Below, in pieces: positions 33,598 through 42,961 of a DNA stretch of 64,000 bases; within the stretch, counting starts at the first letter, position 1; the number at the start of each line of letters is the position of its first letter. A program made the position numbers and the translations under genes. Source of the DNA: Bacilli bacterium. Its GTDB lineage: Bacteria; Bacillota_I; Bacilli_A; RFN20; CAG-826. The stretch covers positions 744,001 through 808,000 of the forward strand of contig DAOKYO010000001.1 in NCBI GenBank assembly GCA_035326105.1. The letters run 5' to 3'. Below the pieces are notes generated by a model. The model was not told the DNA's origin. It saw only the letters and a list, made by a program, of their open reading frames with translations, and made no database searches.

Positions 33598-34635
33598 ATG
33601 GCAAAAGATTTGAATAAGTCGAAGGAGGCCGCATTGGAAGATGCACTCAAAAATATTGAGCGGACCTATGGAAAAGGCGCGGTCATGAAATTAGGGGATC
33701 GTCCCCACGTTAATGTTGATACTATTCCAACCGGCTCCCTTCTTCTCGATAACGCTCTGGGTGTCGGCGGTTATCCTAAAGGACGGATTATTGAAATATT
33801 CGGTCCGGAAAGTAGCGGTAAGACGACACTTGCCCTACATGCGATTGCCGAGTGTCAGAAAAAGGGTGGCAAAGCCGCTTTTGTTGACGCCGAGCATGCA
33901 ATCGATCCCGAATATGCTTCGAAATTGGGGGTAAATATTGACGAGTTAATTCTTTCGCAACCGGATAATGGGGAGCAGGCACTAGAAATTGTCGAAATGC
34001 TGGCCAGCAGCGGAGCGATAGATATTATCGTTGTTGATAGTGTCGCTGCCTTAGTGCCTCAAGCGGAACTCGATGGAGAAATGGGTGACAACCAAGTCGG
34101 ATTACAGGCTCGTTTAATGTCGAAGGCGATGAGAAAATTAGCCGCGATTTTAAATAAAGCCGAGACGACGGTAGTATTCATCAATCAGCTCCGGGAAAAA
34201 GTGGGGGTTGTTTATGGCAATCCCGAAACCACCAGCGGTGGCCGGGCGTTGAAATTCTACGCGACCATTCGAATTGATATTCGTCGTTCGGAATCTATTA
34301 AAGAAGGAACGAATATCATCGGCAATGTTGCCAACATTAAAGTGGTCAAAAATAAAGTTGCCCCTCCTTTTAAATCATGTAAGGTCGATATTATCTATGG
34401 ACAAGGAATCTCCAAAACCGGTGAATTGCTCGATTTAGGCGTTGATTTGGACATTATCAAGAAGAGTGGCTCCTGGTATGAATATAACGGCGATCGTATG
34501 GGCCAAGGACGCGAAGCGGCCAAAACATATCTCAGCGACAATGCATCTATCTTTGAAGACATTAAAAATCGCGTCAAAGCGGAAATGAAACCGGCGGGCG
34601 ACGGCGATGATAGCGGCGAGGTAGAAGACGAATAA
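33598..34635 (+). CDS. recA: Recombinase RecA
   Basis: 345 residues. Walker A GPESSGKTT, INQLREKVGVVYGNPETTSGG and the acidic C-terminal tail are definitive. The ATG at 33598 has GAGGAG 7 bases upstream; a GTG at 33583 falls in front of that site and is rejected. No LexA-type operator (CGAAC-N4-GTTCG) was seen in the 49 bases upstream. A terminator follows. Confidence 0.97.
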   Translation: MAKDLNKSKEAALEDALKNIERTYGKGAVMKLGDRPHVNVDTIPTGSLLLDNALGVGGYPKGRIIEIFGPESSGKTTLALHAIAECQKKGGKAAFVDAEHAIDPEYASKLGVNIDELILSQPDNGEQALEIVEMLASSGAIDIIVVDSVAALVPQAELDGEMGDNQVGLQARLMSKAMRKLAAILNKAETTVVFINQLREKVGVVYGNPETTSGGRALKFYATIRIDIRRSESIKEGTNIIGNVANIKVVKNKVAPPFKSCKVDIIYGQGISKTGELLDLGVDLDIIKKSGSWYEYNGDRMGQGREAAKTYLSDNASIFEDIKNRVKAEMKPAGDGDDSGEVEDE

Positions 34636-34647
34636 AAAAACCGAATT

Positions 34648-34672
34648 AAGTCCCAGTTGGGACTTTTTTTCT
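34648..34672 (+). terminator. recA terminator
   Basis: AAGTCCCA / TGGGACTT stem followed by seven T. Confidence 0.85.
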
Positions 34673-34733
34673 TTCAACTTAATGCGGTATGTGGTAAAGT
34701 TGTAAAACAGACTTATCTGTTGTAGGAGTTATT

Positions 34734-35876
34734 ATGCATAAAAAATTCTTTCTTCTTATCCCGCTTTTGACGGTTTCCAGTTGTTCGTTTCCGACGTCCG
34801 AAACTAGCAATCCGCCCAGCACCATTTCTGGGACCTCATCAAGTGAAGAGTCATCTAATTCTATTTCCGACTCCCAAAGTGGAGATACTTCAAGCACTTC
34901 AGAATTATCGGAAGGAGAATATGTCGATAACATCAATAATATTGATCTGCAAACTTATGGTAATAAAATCAGTGCTCAGTTCTATATACCGGCGCTGGGA
35001 AACGATCCTTATGCCGATGTCGATGTTGAGCAATTTTATGAGAATTATCAACCGGCAGGAAGTTACGAGGATAGTTATTTTAGATCGGTGCATCATCTGT
35101 TAAGCGGTGAAAACGTTGAATTATCGAGTTACTATGAGCCGATTATCAATCAAATCGACGACGAGATTAGTTATCGCGTTCAAAATGGTCGTTATATTCT
35201 GGATGTAAATGGAAATTATTTAGCCTATTATCTTAACTCAGCAACCGATGTAGATAATAAAGGTCAATCCAGCACCCACGTTATCTATTATGGTGGGGCT
35301 TACACTTCCATGGAAGAAGTGGCCGCCTATTTATATGCTTTTGGAGAAGTACCGGCAAACTCGGACTACGATAAGGGAAAATCCGGACAAACACAATCAA
35401 TCAGTGATTGGGGAGTCTATGGCCGAGTCAACACGGATTATTTTAGTGGTGACACCGGAAGTTATCCTTACGAGCCGGTTTTACCAGAACTTAACTATGT
35501 GAGCTATACCGAAACGGATTTTGGCACGACGGGATACTTTATGAATTCTTGGTCATCTAACTATACCGACGACCCTTATAACAGCGGCTATAAGATAACC
35601 CGGGGAGCGGCTCGCTTTATATTTGGATCAAATACGAGCGATTCCAAGAATATTGACGAACGGCATGTGTTTTACACCTATAACCACTATAATGATATGC
35701 AGGAATATCTGAACTATGAAAATGGTTGGGGACTACGCTTCGGCTCGCAATCGGCGGGAAACGAATATGTAGCGGGCTCAAATGATTGGTATAATTACGA
35801 AAATCATTATGGGGTTGCCCCTAATGAGCCGACGGAATATCCGGGTTACTCATTTGTTGACTTTAAAGATTTATGA
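34734..35876 (+). CDS. Lipoprotein with barnase-like ribonuclease domain
   Basis: 380 residues. The signal peptide ends in VSSC (Cys17 lipidated), then a Ser/Thr/Glu-rich linker (18-60). The C-terminal half follows the order of barnase/RNase N1-T1 motifs: EEVAAYLYAFGEVPAN (194-209, compare VADYLQTYHKLPDN), YTETDF (Glu260, general-base position), R-x3-R at 290 and 294 in TRGAARFIFGS (compare Arg83-x3-Arg87), and YNHYNDM (His318, compare DHYQTF). A loop of about 20 residues is inserted between Glu and the first Arg. It would act outside the cell on RNA. No barstar-like inhibitor is seen nearby. AGGAG precedes the ATG. Confidence 0.6.
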   Translation: MHKKFFLLIPLLTVSSCSFPTSETSNPPSTISGTSSSEESSNSISDSQSGDTSSTSELSEGEYVDNINNIDLQTYGNKISAQFYIPALGNDPYADVDVEQFYENYQPAGSYEDSYFRSVHHLLSGENVELSSYYEPIINQIDDEISYRVQNGRYILDVNGNYLAYYLNSATDVDNKGQSSTHVIYYGGAYTSMEEVAAYLYAFGEVPANSDYDKGKSGQTQSISDWGVYGRVNTDYFSGDTGSYPYEPVLPELNYVSYTETDFGTTGYFMNSWSSNYTDDPYNSGYKITRGAARFIFGSNTSDSKNIDERHVFYTYNHYNDMQEYLNYENGWGLRFGSQSAGNEYVAGSNDWYNYENHYGVAPNEPTEYPGYSFVDFKDL

Positions 35877-35882
35877 TAATTT

Positions 35883-35907
35883 AGCCCTTTCAAAAAGGGC
35901 TTTTTTC
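35883..35907 (+). terminator. Terminator after the barnase-like gene
   Basis: AGCCCTTT / AAAGGGCT stem with a 3-base loop and T6. Confidence 0.85.
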
Positions 35908-36002
35908 AACCCATTGTTAGCCATATTTGCAAAAAAATCCCTTTTTGCCCGCCCTAAAGCGATGTTCAAGTTTTTTCTCTTTTCAATTTTCCCAGTTTCA
36001 CA

Positions 36003-36152
36003 TATAATAAAAGCGTACCTAATCAGTACCAATCCTTGAGAAAACTCTTCGTTTGTATTTCGTCCTCATTTGGGACTATAAATATACATATTCATCTATG
36101 ACGATAATAACGCTTGAGAAATACTCAGGGCATAGAATGTCCCCTTTTTTTG
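36003..36152 (+). promoter_or_regulatory. Putative structured leader with attenuator upstream of rny
   Basis: The 333 bases before rny hold no gene after the preceding terminator. TATAAT at 36003-36008 has a weak TTTTCA at -35 with a 17-base spacer. The next 140 bases can form several hairpins: GTAC-N7-GTAC (36015 on), GTCC-N6-GGAC near 36062-36075, TGAG-N5-CTCA (36115-36127), and a GGGCAT-AGA-ATG-T-CCC stem (36128-36143) followed by C and T7, which looks like a rho-independent terminator. No known riboswitch consensus was recognised. AAAGGAG for rny lies about 45 bases further on. Confidence 0.4.
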
Positions 36153-36209
36153 TAGGGCAAACTTCTATGATATTGGAATTACCGATTATTACTTAAAGGA
36201 GCAACAAAC

Positions 36210-37769
36210 ATGAATCCGCTAGGCTATATCGTCAGCGCGATTGCACTTGTTGTTGGTTTTATCCTTGGACTTGTTTGTTTCTATTTTGTTCCGTTTTTTA
36301 AAGCTAAAAGTGCTCTTCGACGCGCAGATAAAATAATCCGCGATGCCGATATCAAAGCCGAACACATTATTAAAAACGCCGAACTTGATGCCAAGCAAGC
36401 CACGATTGAAGCTAAGCAAGAGGCTGATCGCCAAATTAAAGAGAAGAAGCAGGAAATTGCCGTCTTACAAAATCAGATGGCGCAAAGAGAACAGTCGATT
36501 GATCGTCGAGACATTGCGTTACTTAGCAAAGAGCAGTCTCTCGAGGACAAAAATGAAAACCTTAATCGCAAGATTAAGGAAGTCGAAAAAAAGGACGAGG
36601 AGTATCAGAAGAAACTTGATTCAATAATTTCCGAATTAGAAAAAGTTTCGCAGATGTCGATGAATGAGGCCCGGGATGAAATCTTCCGGCGGGTTGAATC
36701 TAAACTCAGCAAGGAAATCGCCGCCTTCATCCGGACGAAGGAAGAGGAGGCGGAAGCTTCCGTTAATGAGAAGGCTCGCGACTTATTGGCCTTAGCTATG
36801 AATAAGTATTCGCAGGAAGTAACAACGGAAAGAACCGTTTCGACAGTCTCCCTTCCAAGCGATGAAATGAAGGGCCGTATTATCGGCCGCGAAGGCCGGA
36901 ACATTCGTTCGTTAGAACAACTTCTCGGCGTTGATTTGATTATTGATGACACTCCCGAAGTTATCACTGTCAGTTGTTTTGATCCAATTCGAAGAGAGAT
37001 CGCCACGCGTAGTTTGAATTACCTTGTTCGCGATGGACGGATTCAACCGGGACGAATTGAGGAAGTGGTTGAGAAGGTTAAAAGTGAACTGGATGAAGTC
37101 ATAGATAAGGCCGGTCAGGAAGCCGCGTTTAAATTGGGTCTTCCTCGTATCAACAAAGAACTTCTTAAATATGTCGGACGCCTAAAATTCAGAACCAGCT
37201 ATGGTCAAAACGGTTATCAACATAGCATTGAAGTCGCAACTTTATGCGGTATTATGGCAGCCGAACTTGGACTTGATCAGAATTTAGCTAAGCGGTGTGG
37301 ATTACTCCACGACATCGGAAAAGCGGCAGATTTCGAACTCGAGGGCTCGCATGTGGAAATCGGTGTTCGTTTAGCCAAGAAATATGGTGAACCGGATGAG
37401 GTTATCAATTCCATTGAGGCTCACCATGGAGACGTGGAAAGCAAATACATTTATACCCAACTAGTTATCGCTGCGGATACCTTATCAGCCGCCCGTCCGG
37501 GAGCTCGTAGCGAGACGATGGAAAACTATGTTAAACGAATTGAACAATTGGAGACAATTTGTAAATCGTACGAAGGCGTTAATAATTGTTTTGCGATGCA
37601 AAGCGGCCGCGAGGTTCGGGTTATGGTTGTCCCCGATAAGGTCGATGATTTGGCGGCATTTAAATTGGCGCGCGACATTCGCGAACGTATTGAAAATGAA
37701 ATGACCTATCCGGGTCAGATTAAAATTTCGGTCATCCGAGAATTTAGAGCGCAAGAAACAGCCAAATAA
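36210..37769 (+). CDS. rny: Ribonuclease Y
   Basis: 519 residues, typical length. A single N-terminal membrane helix (5-28), a long coiled coil (about 30-195), a KH domain (GRIIGREGRNIRSLEQL) and an HD domain (LLHDIGKA) appear in the RNase Y order. It is the membrane-bound endonuclease that starts mRNA decay in Firmicutes. AAAGGAG precedes the ATG. The unusual 5' leader suggests regulation of its mRNA. Confidence 0.96.
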   Translation: MNPLGYIVSAIALVVGFILGLVCFYFVPFFKAKSALRRADKIIRDADIKAEHIIKNAELDAKQATIEAKQEADRQIKEKKQEIAVLQNQMAQREQSIDRRDIALLSKEQSLEDKNENLNRKIKEVEKKDEEYQKKLDSIISELEKVSQMSMNEARDEIFRRVESKLSKEIAAFIRTKEEEAEASVNEKARDLLALAMNKYSQEVTTERTVSTVSLPSDEMKGRIIGREGRNIRSLEQLLGVDLIIDDTPEVITVSCFDPIRREIATRSLNYLVRDGRIQPGRIEEVVEKVKSELDEVIDKAGQEAAFKLGLPRINKELLKYVGRLKFRTSYGQNGYQHSIEVATLCGIMAAELGLDQNLAKRCGLLHDIGKAADFELEGSHVEIGVRLAKKYGEPDEVINSIEAHHGDVESKYIYTQLVIAADTLSAARPGARSETMENYVKRIEQLETICKSYEGVNNCFAMQSGREVRVMVVPDKVDDLAAFKLARDIRERIENEMTYPGQIKISVIREFRAQETAK

Positions 37770-37777
37770 GTGTTCTT

Positions 37778-37799
37778 AAAGGGGCCTCGGCCCCTTTTA
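37778..37799 (+). terminator. rny terminator
   Basis: AAAGGGGCC / GGCCCCTTT stem with a 2-base centre and trailing T; ymdB starts 17 bases later, so partial read-through is likely. Confidence 0.75.
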
Positions 37800-37814
37800 T
37801 AATTAGGAGTTAAT

Positions 37815-38615
37815 ATGCGAATTTTATTTATTGGTGACATCGTGGCCAAAGTCGGACGCAAAACCGTTCAGCACGAACTGCCGGGATTGATTGAAAAATA
37901 TAAGATTGATTTTGTTATCGCTAACGGCGAGAATGCCACGCACGGAAAAGGGTTGATTTATCATCATTACCAGGAGCTTTTGAATTACGGAATCGATGCC
38001 ATTACTTTGGGCAATCATTACGATGATAAAAGTGAAATTGAGAAATATCTTGACGCGGCCACCGAAGTTATTCGCCCTTTGAACATAAAAAAAGATTTCC
38101 CGGGCGTGGGAAGCGCGGTTTTTAAAAGTGAAGATGGAACAACGATTCGCATAACTAATCTTTTGGGACAGGCTTTTCTAGAGATGGACGTCGAGAATCC
38201 CTTTTTATTCTTTGAGGCCTTTTTAAAGACGATCGAGCCGACAAATATTCACATAGTTGATTTCCATGGCGAAGCGACCGCCGAAAAGCAGGCGTTTGGG
38301 TTGGCCTTCGCTGGTCAAATCAGTGCTGTCATTGGAACGCATACGCATGTGCAAACACGCGATTACCGCATAATCGATGATTTTACCGGCTATATCAGTG
38401 ATGTGGGAATGACCGGGCCTTACAACGGGGTCTTGGGCACAGATAAAGAAGGAGTGATTTCTAAGATGTTTAATCGAGAAAAATCTCACTTCAGTTATGA
38501 AAAAAAAGATGATGGTTTATTTAGTGCGGTTGTGCTCGATATCGACGAGATGACGGGCGCCTGTCAGAGTGTTTTTCCTGTTTATTCTATTGTAAAGGCG
38601 AGTGAATTAAGATGA
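37815..38615 (+). CDS. ymdB: YmdB metallophosphoesterase
   Basis: 266 residues. FIGDIVAKVGR, ANGENATHGKG, TLGNHYDDK and THTHVQT are the metal ligands of the YmdB family (2',3'-cAMP/cNMP phosphodiesterase in B. subtilis, affecting biofilm versus motility). The usual GNHTWDK is GNHYDDK here. The rny-ymdB pair is conserved. It overlaps miaB by 4 bases. Confidence 0.92.
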   Translation: MRILFIGDIVAKVGRKTVQHELPGLIEKYKIDFVIANGENATHGKGLIYHHYQELLNYGIDAITLGNHYDDKSEIEKYLDAATEVIRPLNIKKDFPGVGSAVFKSEDGTTIRITNLLGQAFLEMDVENPFLFFEAFLKTIEPTNIHIVDFHGEATAEKQAFGLAFAGQISAVIGTHTHVQTRDYRIIDDFTGYISDVGMTGPYNGVLGTDKEGVISKMFNREKSHFSYEKKDDGLFSAVVLDIDEMTGACQSVFPVYSIVKASELR

Positions 38616-40060
38616 AAGATCAAAAAATTGTTATTCATAACGAACCGGATTTTAATAAAGCCCGCGATCGACGGAAAGCCGATACGATTTTTAGCGATGC
38701 CAAACTTAAGATAAGCTCGCTTTTAAGAGAGTATGCCAGAGGAAAGCGATATTTTATTCGCACCTATGGTTGCCAAGCCAATGTTCGCGACAGCGAAACC
38801 ATGATGGGAATCCTTGAAGAAATCGGCTTTGTTCATAGCGATGACTACAATGAAGCGGATGTCATTATTATCAACACCTGTGCGGTTAGGGAAAATGCCG
38901 AAGATAAAGTCTTCGGGGAAGTGGGGTCCCTTAAGAGTTTGAAAGCCAAGCGACCCGGGCTAATTGTTGCCGTCGGCGGTTGTATGGTTCAACAGGGGGT
39001 TATTGTTGATACGTTAAAGAATAAGTACACGCAGGTAGACTTAATTTTTGGCACCCATAATATCGAGTATCTACCTGATTATCTGAACGAAATTATCACC
39101 ACGCGGAAAAGAATCGTCGATGTTATTTCAAAGCCAGGGGAAGTAATTGAGAATTTACCTTCCGTTCGCATCGATCGCTACAAAGCATTTGTCAACATCA
39201 TCTATGGATGCGATAAGTTTTGCACTTATTGCATCGTTCCCTACACCCGCGGGCGGGAACGGAGTCGCAAGAAGGAAGAAATTATCAAGGAGTGTCGGCA
39301 ATTGGTGGCGGATGGTTATCAGGAAATCACCCTTCTCGGTCAGAATGTTAACGCTTATGGAAAAGATTTAGCGGATGGAACTGACTTTGCCGGGCTGTTG
39401 GCGGATGTGGCTGAGTTAGGCATTCCTCGTCTACGCTTCACAACCTCCCATCCGTGGGATTTCTCGAGCAAAATGATCGAAGTTATAGGTGAATATCCCA
39501 ATATTATGAAGGCTATTCATCTTCCCTTTCAAAGTGGAAATGCCAATATATTACGCCGGATGGGTCGCCGGTATACTCCGGATAGTTATCGGGCTCTGAT
39601 CGATGAGATGAAGGCGAAAATTCCCGAAGTAAGTTTCACCACCGATATTATTGTCGGCTTTCCAAACGAGACTTATGAAGAATTCTGTGACACTAAAAAG
39701 ATGGTTGAATATGTTGAATTCGATAATGCCTTCACATTCATTTATTCGCCTCGACCGGGAACCCCGGCCGCTAAACTGGCGGATAATGTCAGCGAGGAAG
39801 AAAAACATCGCCGCTTTGATGAATTGGTGGACACTGTCGAAAAATGCGCGAGTAAGAACGCCGAAAAAATGGTGGGCAAAATTTACTCGATTTTGGTCGA
39901 TTCGGTCTCTAAACGCAACGAAGAAGTGATGTCGGGATATACGGAGAACAATAAACTGGTTAATTTCCCGGGAACAGTCGATTTGATTGGCAAGATTGTT
40001 AAAGTGAAAATTTTGGAATCGAAGGTCTATTCACTTCGGGGAGAGTTGGTAAGTGAATAA
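38612..40060 (+). CDS. miaB: tRNA methylthiotransferase MiaB
   Basis: 482 residues. An N-terminal UPF0004 domain with YGCQANVRDSE, NTCAVRENAE and GGCMVQ, a radical-SAM cluster motif CDKFCTYC (Cys200, 204, 207), and a C-terminal TRAM domain. The N-terminal extension of about 55 residues is typical of Firmicute MiaB. It converts i6A37 to ms2i6A37, using the product of miaA 6 kb downstream. Confidence 0.95.
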   Translation: MKDQKIVIHNEPDFNKARDRRKADTIFSDAKLKISSLLREYARGKRYFIRTYGCQANVRDSETMMGILEEIGFVHSDDYNEADVIIINTCAVRENAEDKVFGEVGSLKSLKAKRPGLIVAVGGCMVQQGVIVDTLKNKYTQVDLIFGTHNIEYLPDYLNEIITTRKRIVDVISKPGEVIENLPSVRIDRYKAFVNIIYGCDKFCTYCIVPYTRGRERSRKKEEIIKECRQLVADGYQEITLLGQNVNAYGKDLADGTDFAGLLADVAELGIPRLRFTTSHPWDFSSKMIEVIGEYPNIMKAIHLPFQSGNANILRRMGRRYTPDSYRALIDEMKAKIPEVSFTTDIIVGFPNETYEEFCDTKKMVEYVEFDNAFTFIYSPRPGTPAAKLADNVSEEEKHRRFDELVDTVEKCASKNAEKMVGKIYSILVDSVSKRNEEVMSGYTENNKLVNFPGTVDLIGKIVKVKILESKVYSLRGELVSE

Positions 40061-40373
40061 CGATCAATTTAAAACTGCCCTCGACAATTTGTCTGAACAC
40101 CTTTTTTCATTGCCGCTTATTAAGGAATATTTATTTTCGAAATCGGCACTAGACAACGATCAAGTTCTGAAAGCTATGGAGAAAGAACTTAGGGTGAAGA
40201 AAAAAGCTTTGGCTCAATCTTTTAACGACGATACTGCTCACCAAAAGGCAAAGGAAGAATATGAGACATTGCAAAAGAAGTTTGATTCGTATCCCCCGCT
40301 ATTGAACTTTCGGCTTTTAGAAGAGAATGTCTACAATCTCCTCTTTGAATTAAGAGAGATACTTCGCCCTTAA
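40053..40373 (+). CDS. ricA: RicA/YmcA-like YlbF-family protein
   Basis: 106 residues, mostly helical, with PLIKEYLFSKSALDND and the C-terminal EENVYNLLFELREIL. The position directly after miaB is that of ymcA (ricA) in B. subtilis, where RicA-RicF-RicT affect RNA processing with RNase Y. It has no cysteine and is shorter than B. subtilis YmcA (about 143), so it cannot supply Fe-S ligands. GTG start, 8 bases inside miaB, preceded by GGGGAGAG. Confidence 0.7.
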   Translation: MNNDQFKTALDNLSEHLFSLPLIKEYLFSKSALDNDQVLKAMEKELRVKKKALAQSFNDDTAHQKAKEEYETLQKKFDSYPPLLNFRLLEENVYNLLFELREILRP

Positions 40374-40428
40374 AATGTCCGATTATTCTTTTGTTTTGTG
40401 TTAAAATAAGTACATCGTGGAGTTGATT

Positions 40429-42951
40429 ATGAAAAATAAAAAAGAACCTTATACCCCGATGATGATGCAATATTTATCGATTAAGAAGAAGTATCCGGAC
40501 ACGCTTATTCTTTTTCGCTTAGGGGATTTTTATGAATTGTTTTTTGATGATGCCAAACTCGCCAGTCGCGTGCTTTCACTGGCACTTACAGGAAAAAATG
40601 CCGGGGCTCAGGATCGAGTTCCGATGTGCGGCGTTCCTTATCATGCGATCAAGAGTTATATCGCAAAACTAATTGCCAACGGATATAAAGTCGGAATTGT
40701 CGAGCAGATGGAAGATCCGGCCGAAGCGGTTGGCTTGGTGGACCGGGATGTGGTGCAAATCATTACTCCGGGAGCTTTCATTGATTACGATGGCAGTGAA
40801 AATAATTATATTGCGTCTTTAGATGAAACGGAATTTAACTTTGTCCTTGCCTACTGCGACCTTTCGACAGGTGAACTATATGTGACTAACGTTGAGCATG
40901 ATGAACACTCTCTTTTGAGCGCTCTTGACAATATAGCCACCAAAGAATTGGTGGTAAAGACGGATTTTTCTGAAAAAATTTTGGAGGCTATTCGCTCTCA
41001 TCGCGGAATATTAATCAGCCGCGAAGATCAACAAACGCTTACTTTGGAACAGGAACCGCTGTTAAATGAGGTGCAGGATCTTTTTCAAATGAAGGCCGTG
41101 ATTCGCCTCGTTACCTATCTTCAAGAAACACAGCGTCGGCAGTTGAGTTATCTTCGCCCGGCGGTAGTAATCAAAGCAAGTAAAACACTGCAGATTGATG
41201 CTTTTTCCCGTTTAAACTTAGAGTTGACGCGGACGATACGCAGCGAGGAAAAATACGGTTCTCTTTTTTGGCTTCTCGATGACACTAAAACGGCGATGGG
41301 CGCGCGGGAATTAAAAAAATGGATCAATGCCCCCAGCAGTGATTTAAATGAGATTCTCAGACGTCAAAATATTGTTTCAACCTTGATAGCCAATTTTTTA
41401 TCGCGCGATGAACTGCGAGATTATTTAAATGAGGTATATGATCTTGAACGGCTTATTGCGCGGATATCTTTCGGAAATGCCAATGGGCGCGACCTTTTGC
41501 AGTTAAAGAACTCGCTGGCAATTGTCCCTTCAATTAAGAGCAAAATTGCTGCCGTTAACAATGGCAATCTTATTAATCTGGCCGCTAAAATGAACCCCTT
41601 GGAGGACATCTGCCGCTTAATAGAAAAGGCGGTATCGGCGGAAGCGCCAATTACGATTCGGGAAGGTGGAATTTTTAATCCCGGATATAATCAAGAATTG
41701 GATGAACTGCTGGATATTGCCCACAATTCCAAAAAATACATCGCTTCTTTGGAAGCGAAGGAACGGGAACGGACCGGAATAAAGAATCTTCGTATTGGAT
41801 TCAACAAAGTTTTCGGTTATTACATTGAAATTTCCAATTCCTTTAAACCGCTTATTAAGGATGAATACGGATATATTCGCAAACAGACGACGGTCAACGG
41901 CGAACGTTTCATCACCGAGGAGTTAAAGGAAAAGGAAGCGTTGATTCTCTCTGCGGATGAAAAGCAAAAAAAACTCGAATATCAGCTGTTTGTTGAACTC
42001 CGCGATACCATCAGTCATCGCACCCTTGAAATTCAAAATCTGGCTAATGCGTTAGCCGAATTAGACGTTTTGGCTTCTTTAGCTGAAGTTTCGGCCAAAA
42101 ACCGCTACGTAGCTCCGACTTTTAATCATGAGCGAAAAGTGGAAATTATCGACGGCAAGCATCCGGTTATAGACAAGGTGCTCAAACAATCAAAATTTGT
42201 CGCAAATGATATTATGATGGATGCCAAAACGGATGTTTTGTTGATTACCGGCCCCAACATGGGCGGTAAATCAACCTATATGCGGGAGATGGCTTTAATC
42301 GTTATTCTTGCTCAAATAGGGTCGTTTGTTCCATCTAAAAGCGCTTCACTTCCGGTTTTTGATCAAATATTTACGCGGATTGGCGCGAGTGATGATTTGG
42401 TAAGTGGTCAATCGACTTTTATGGTTGAAATGAGCGAGACGAATTATGCGCTTCGCCACGCCAGTTCCGACTCGCTGCTGCTTTTTGATGAGATTGGAAG
42501 AGGAACTTCAACTTTTGATGGCATGGCTTTAGCCCAAGCCATTATTGAATACGTTACAAGCAAAATTCACGCCAAAACACTTTTTTCGACTCATTATCAT
42601 GAATTGACAAAAATCGATGGAGACTTACTCGGAATTAAGAATATTCACGTTGAAGTAAAAGAGGAAAATGACCATGTCACCTTCCTTTATAAGGTTCTTC
42701 CCGGATCGATGAACAAGTCTTATGGCATCAATGTGGCCAGATTGGCGCATCTTCCAGATGATCTTTTAGCACGGGCGACGGTTATTTTATCGACTTTGGA
42801 AAAGAAGGAAGTACCTTTTTCTTCACCGACGGAAAACATTGCTTCGATCACGGAAGATCCATGGATTGATGAAGTACGGAAAATCGATCCGTTGGCGATG
42901 ACACCGCTGGAGGCTTTAAATTTTCTATATGATATTAAAAAGAAAATGTGA
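40429..42951 (+). CDS. mutS: DNA mismatch repair protein MutS
   Basis: 840 residues from the ATG at 40429, which has GGAG 6 bases upstream. The mismatch-binding F-x-E is in LGDFYELF, Walker A GPNMGGKST is at about 608, and DEIGRGTSTFDG follows. A plausible extended -10 (TGTTAAAAT) lies about 25 bases upstream. MutS recognises mispairs and recruits MutL, encoded next. Confidence 0.96.
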   Translation: MKNKKEPYTPMMMQYLSIKKKYPDTLILFRLGDFYELFFDDAKLASRVLSLALTGKNAGAQDRVPMCGVPYHAIKSYIAKLIANGYKVGIVEQMEDPAEAVGLVDRDVVQIITPGAFIDYDGSENNYIASLDETEFNFVLAYCDLSTGELYVTNVEHDEHSLLSALDNIATKELVVKTDFSEKILEAIRSHRGILISREDQQTLTLEQEPLLNEVQDLFQMKAVIRLVTYLQETQRRQLSYLRPAVVIKASKTLQIDAFSRLNLELTRTIRSEEKYGSLFWLLDDTKTAMGARELKKWINAPSSDLNEILRRQNIVSTLIANFLSRDELRDYLNEVYDLERLIARISFGNANGRDLLQLKNSLAIVPSIKSKIAAVNNGNLINLAAKMNPLEDICRLIEKAVSAEAPITIREGGIFNPGYNQELDELLDIAHNSKKYIASLEAKERERTGIKNLRIGFNKVFGYYIEISNSFKPLIKDEYGYIRKQTTVNGERFITEELKEKEALILSADEKQKKLEYQLFVELRDTISHRTLEIQNLANALAELDVLASLAEVSAKNRYVAPTFNHERKVEIIDGKHPVIDKVLKQSKFVANDIMMDAKTDVLLITGPNMGGKSTYMREMALIVILAQIGSFVPSKSASLPVFDQIFTRIGASDDLVSGQSTFMVEMSETNYALRHASSDSLLLFDEIGRGTSTFDGMALAQAIIEYVTSKIHAKTLFSTHYHELTKIDGDLLGIKNIHVEVKEENDHVTFLYKVLPGSMNKSYGINVARLAHLPDDLLARATVILSTLEKKEVPFSSPTENIASITEDPWIDEVRKIDPLAMTPLEALNFLYDIKKKM

Positions 42952-42961
42952 GGTCATATAA

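Noticed and set aside
36098..36195. Short frame of 32 codons before rny (possible leader peptide)
   Set aside because: There is no ribosome-binding site, and it runs through the terminator-like stem; a chance frame is more likely.
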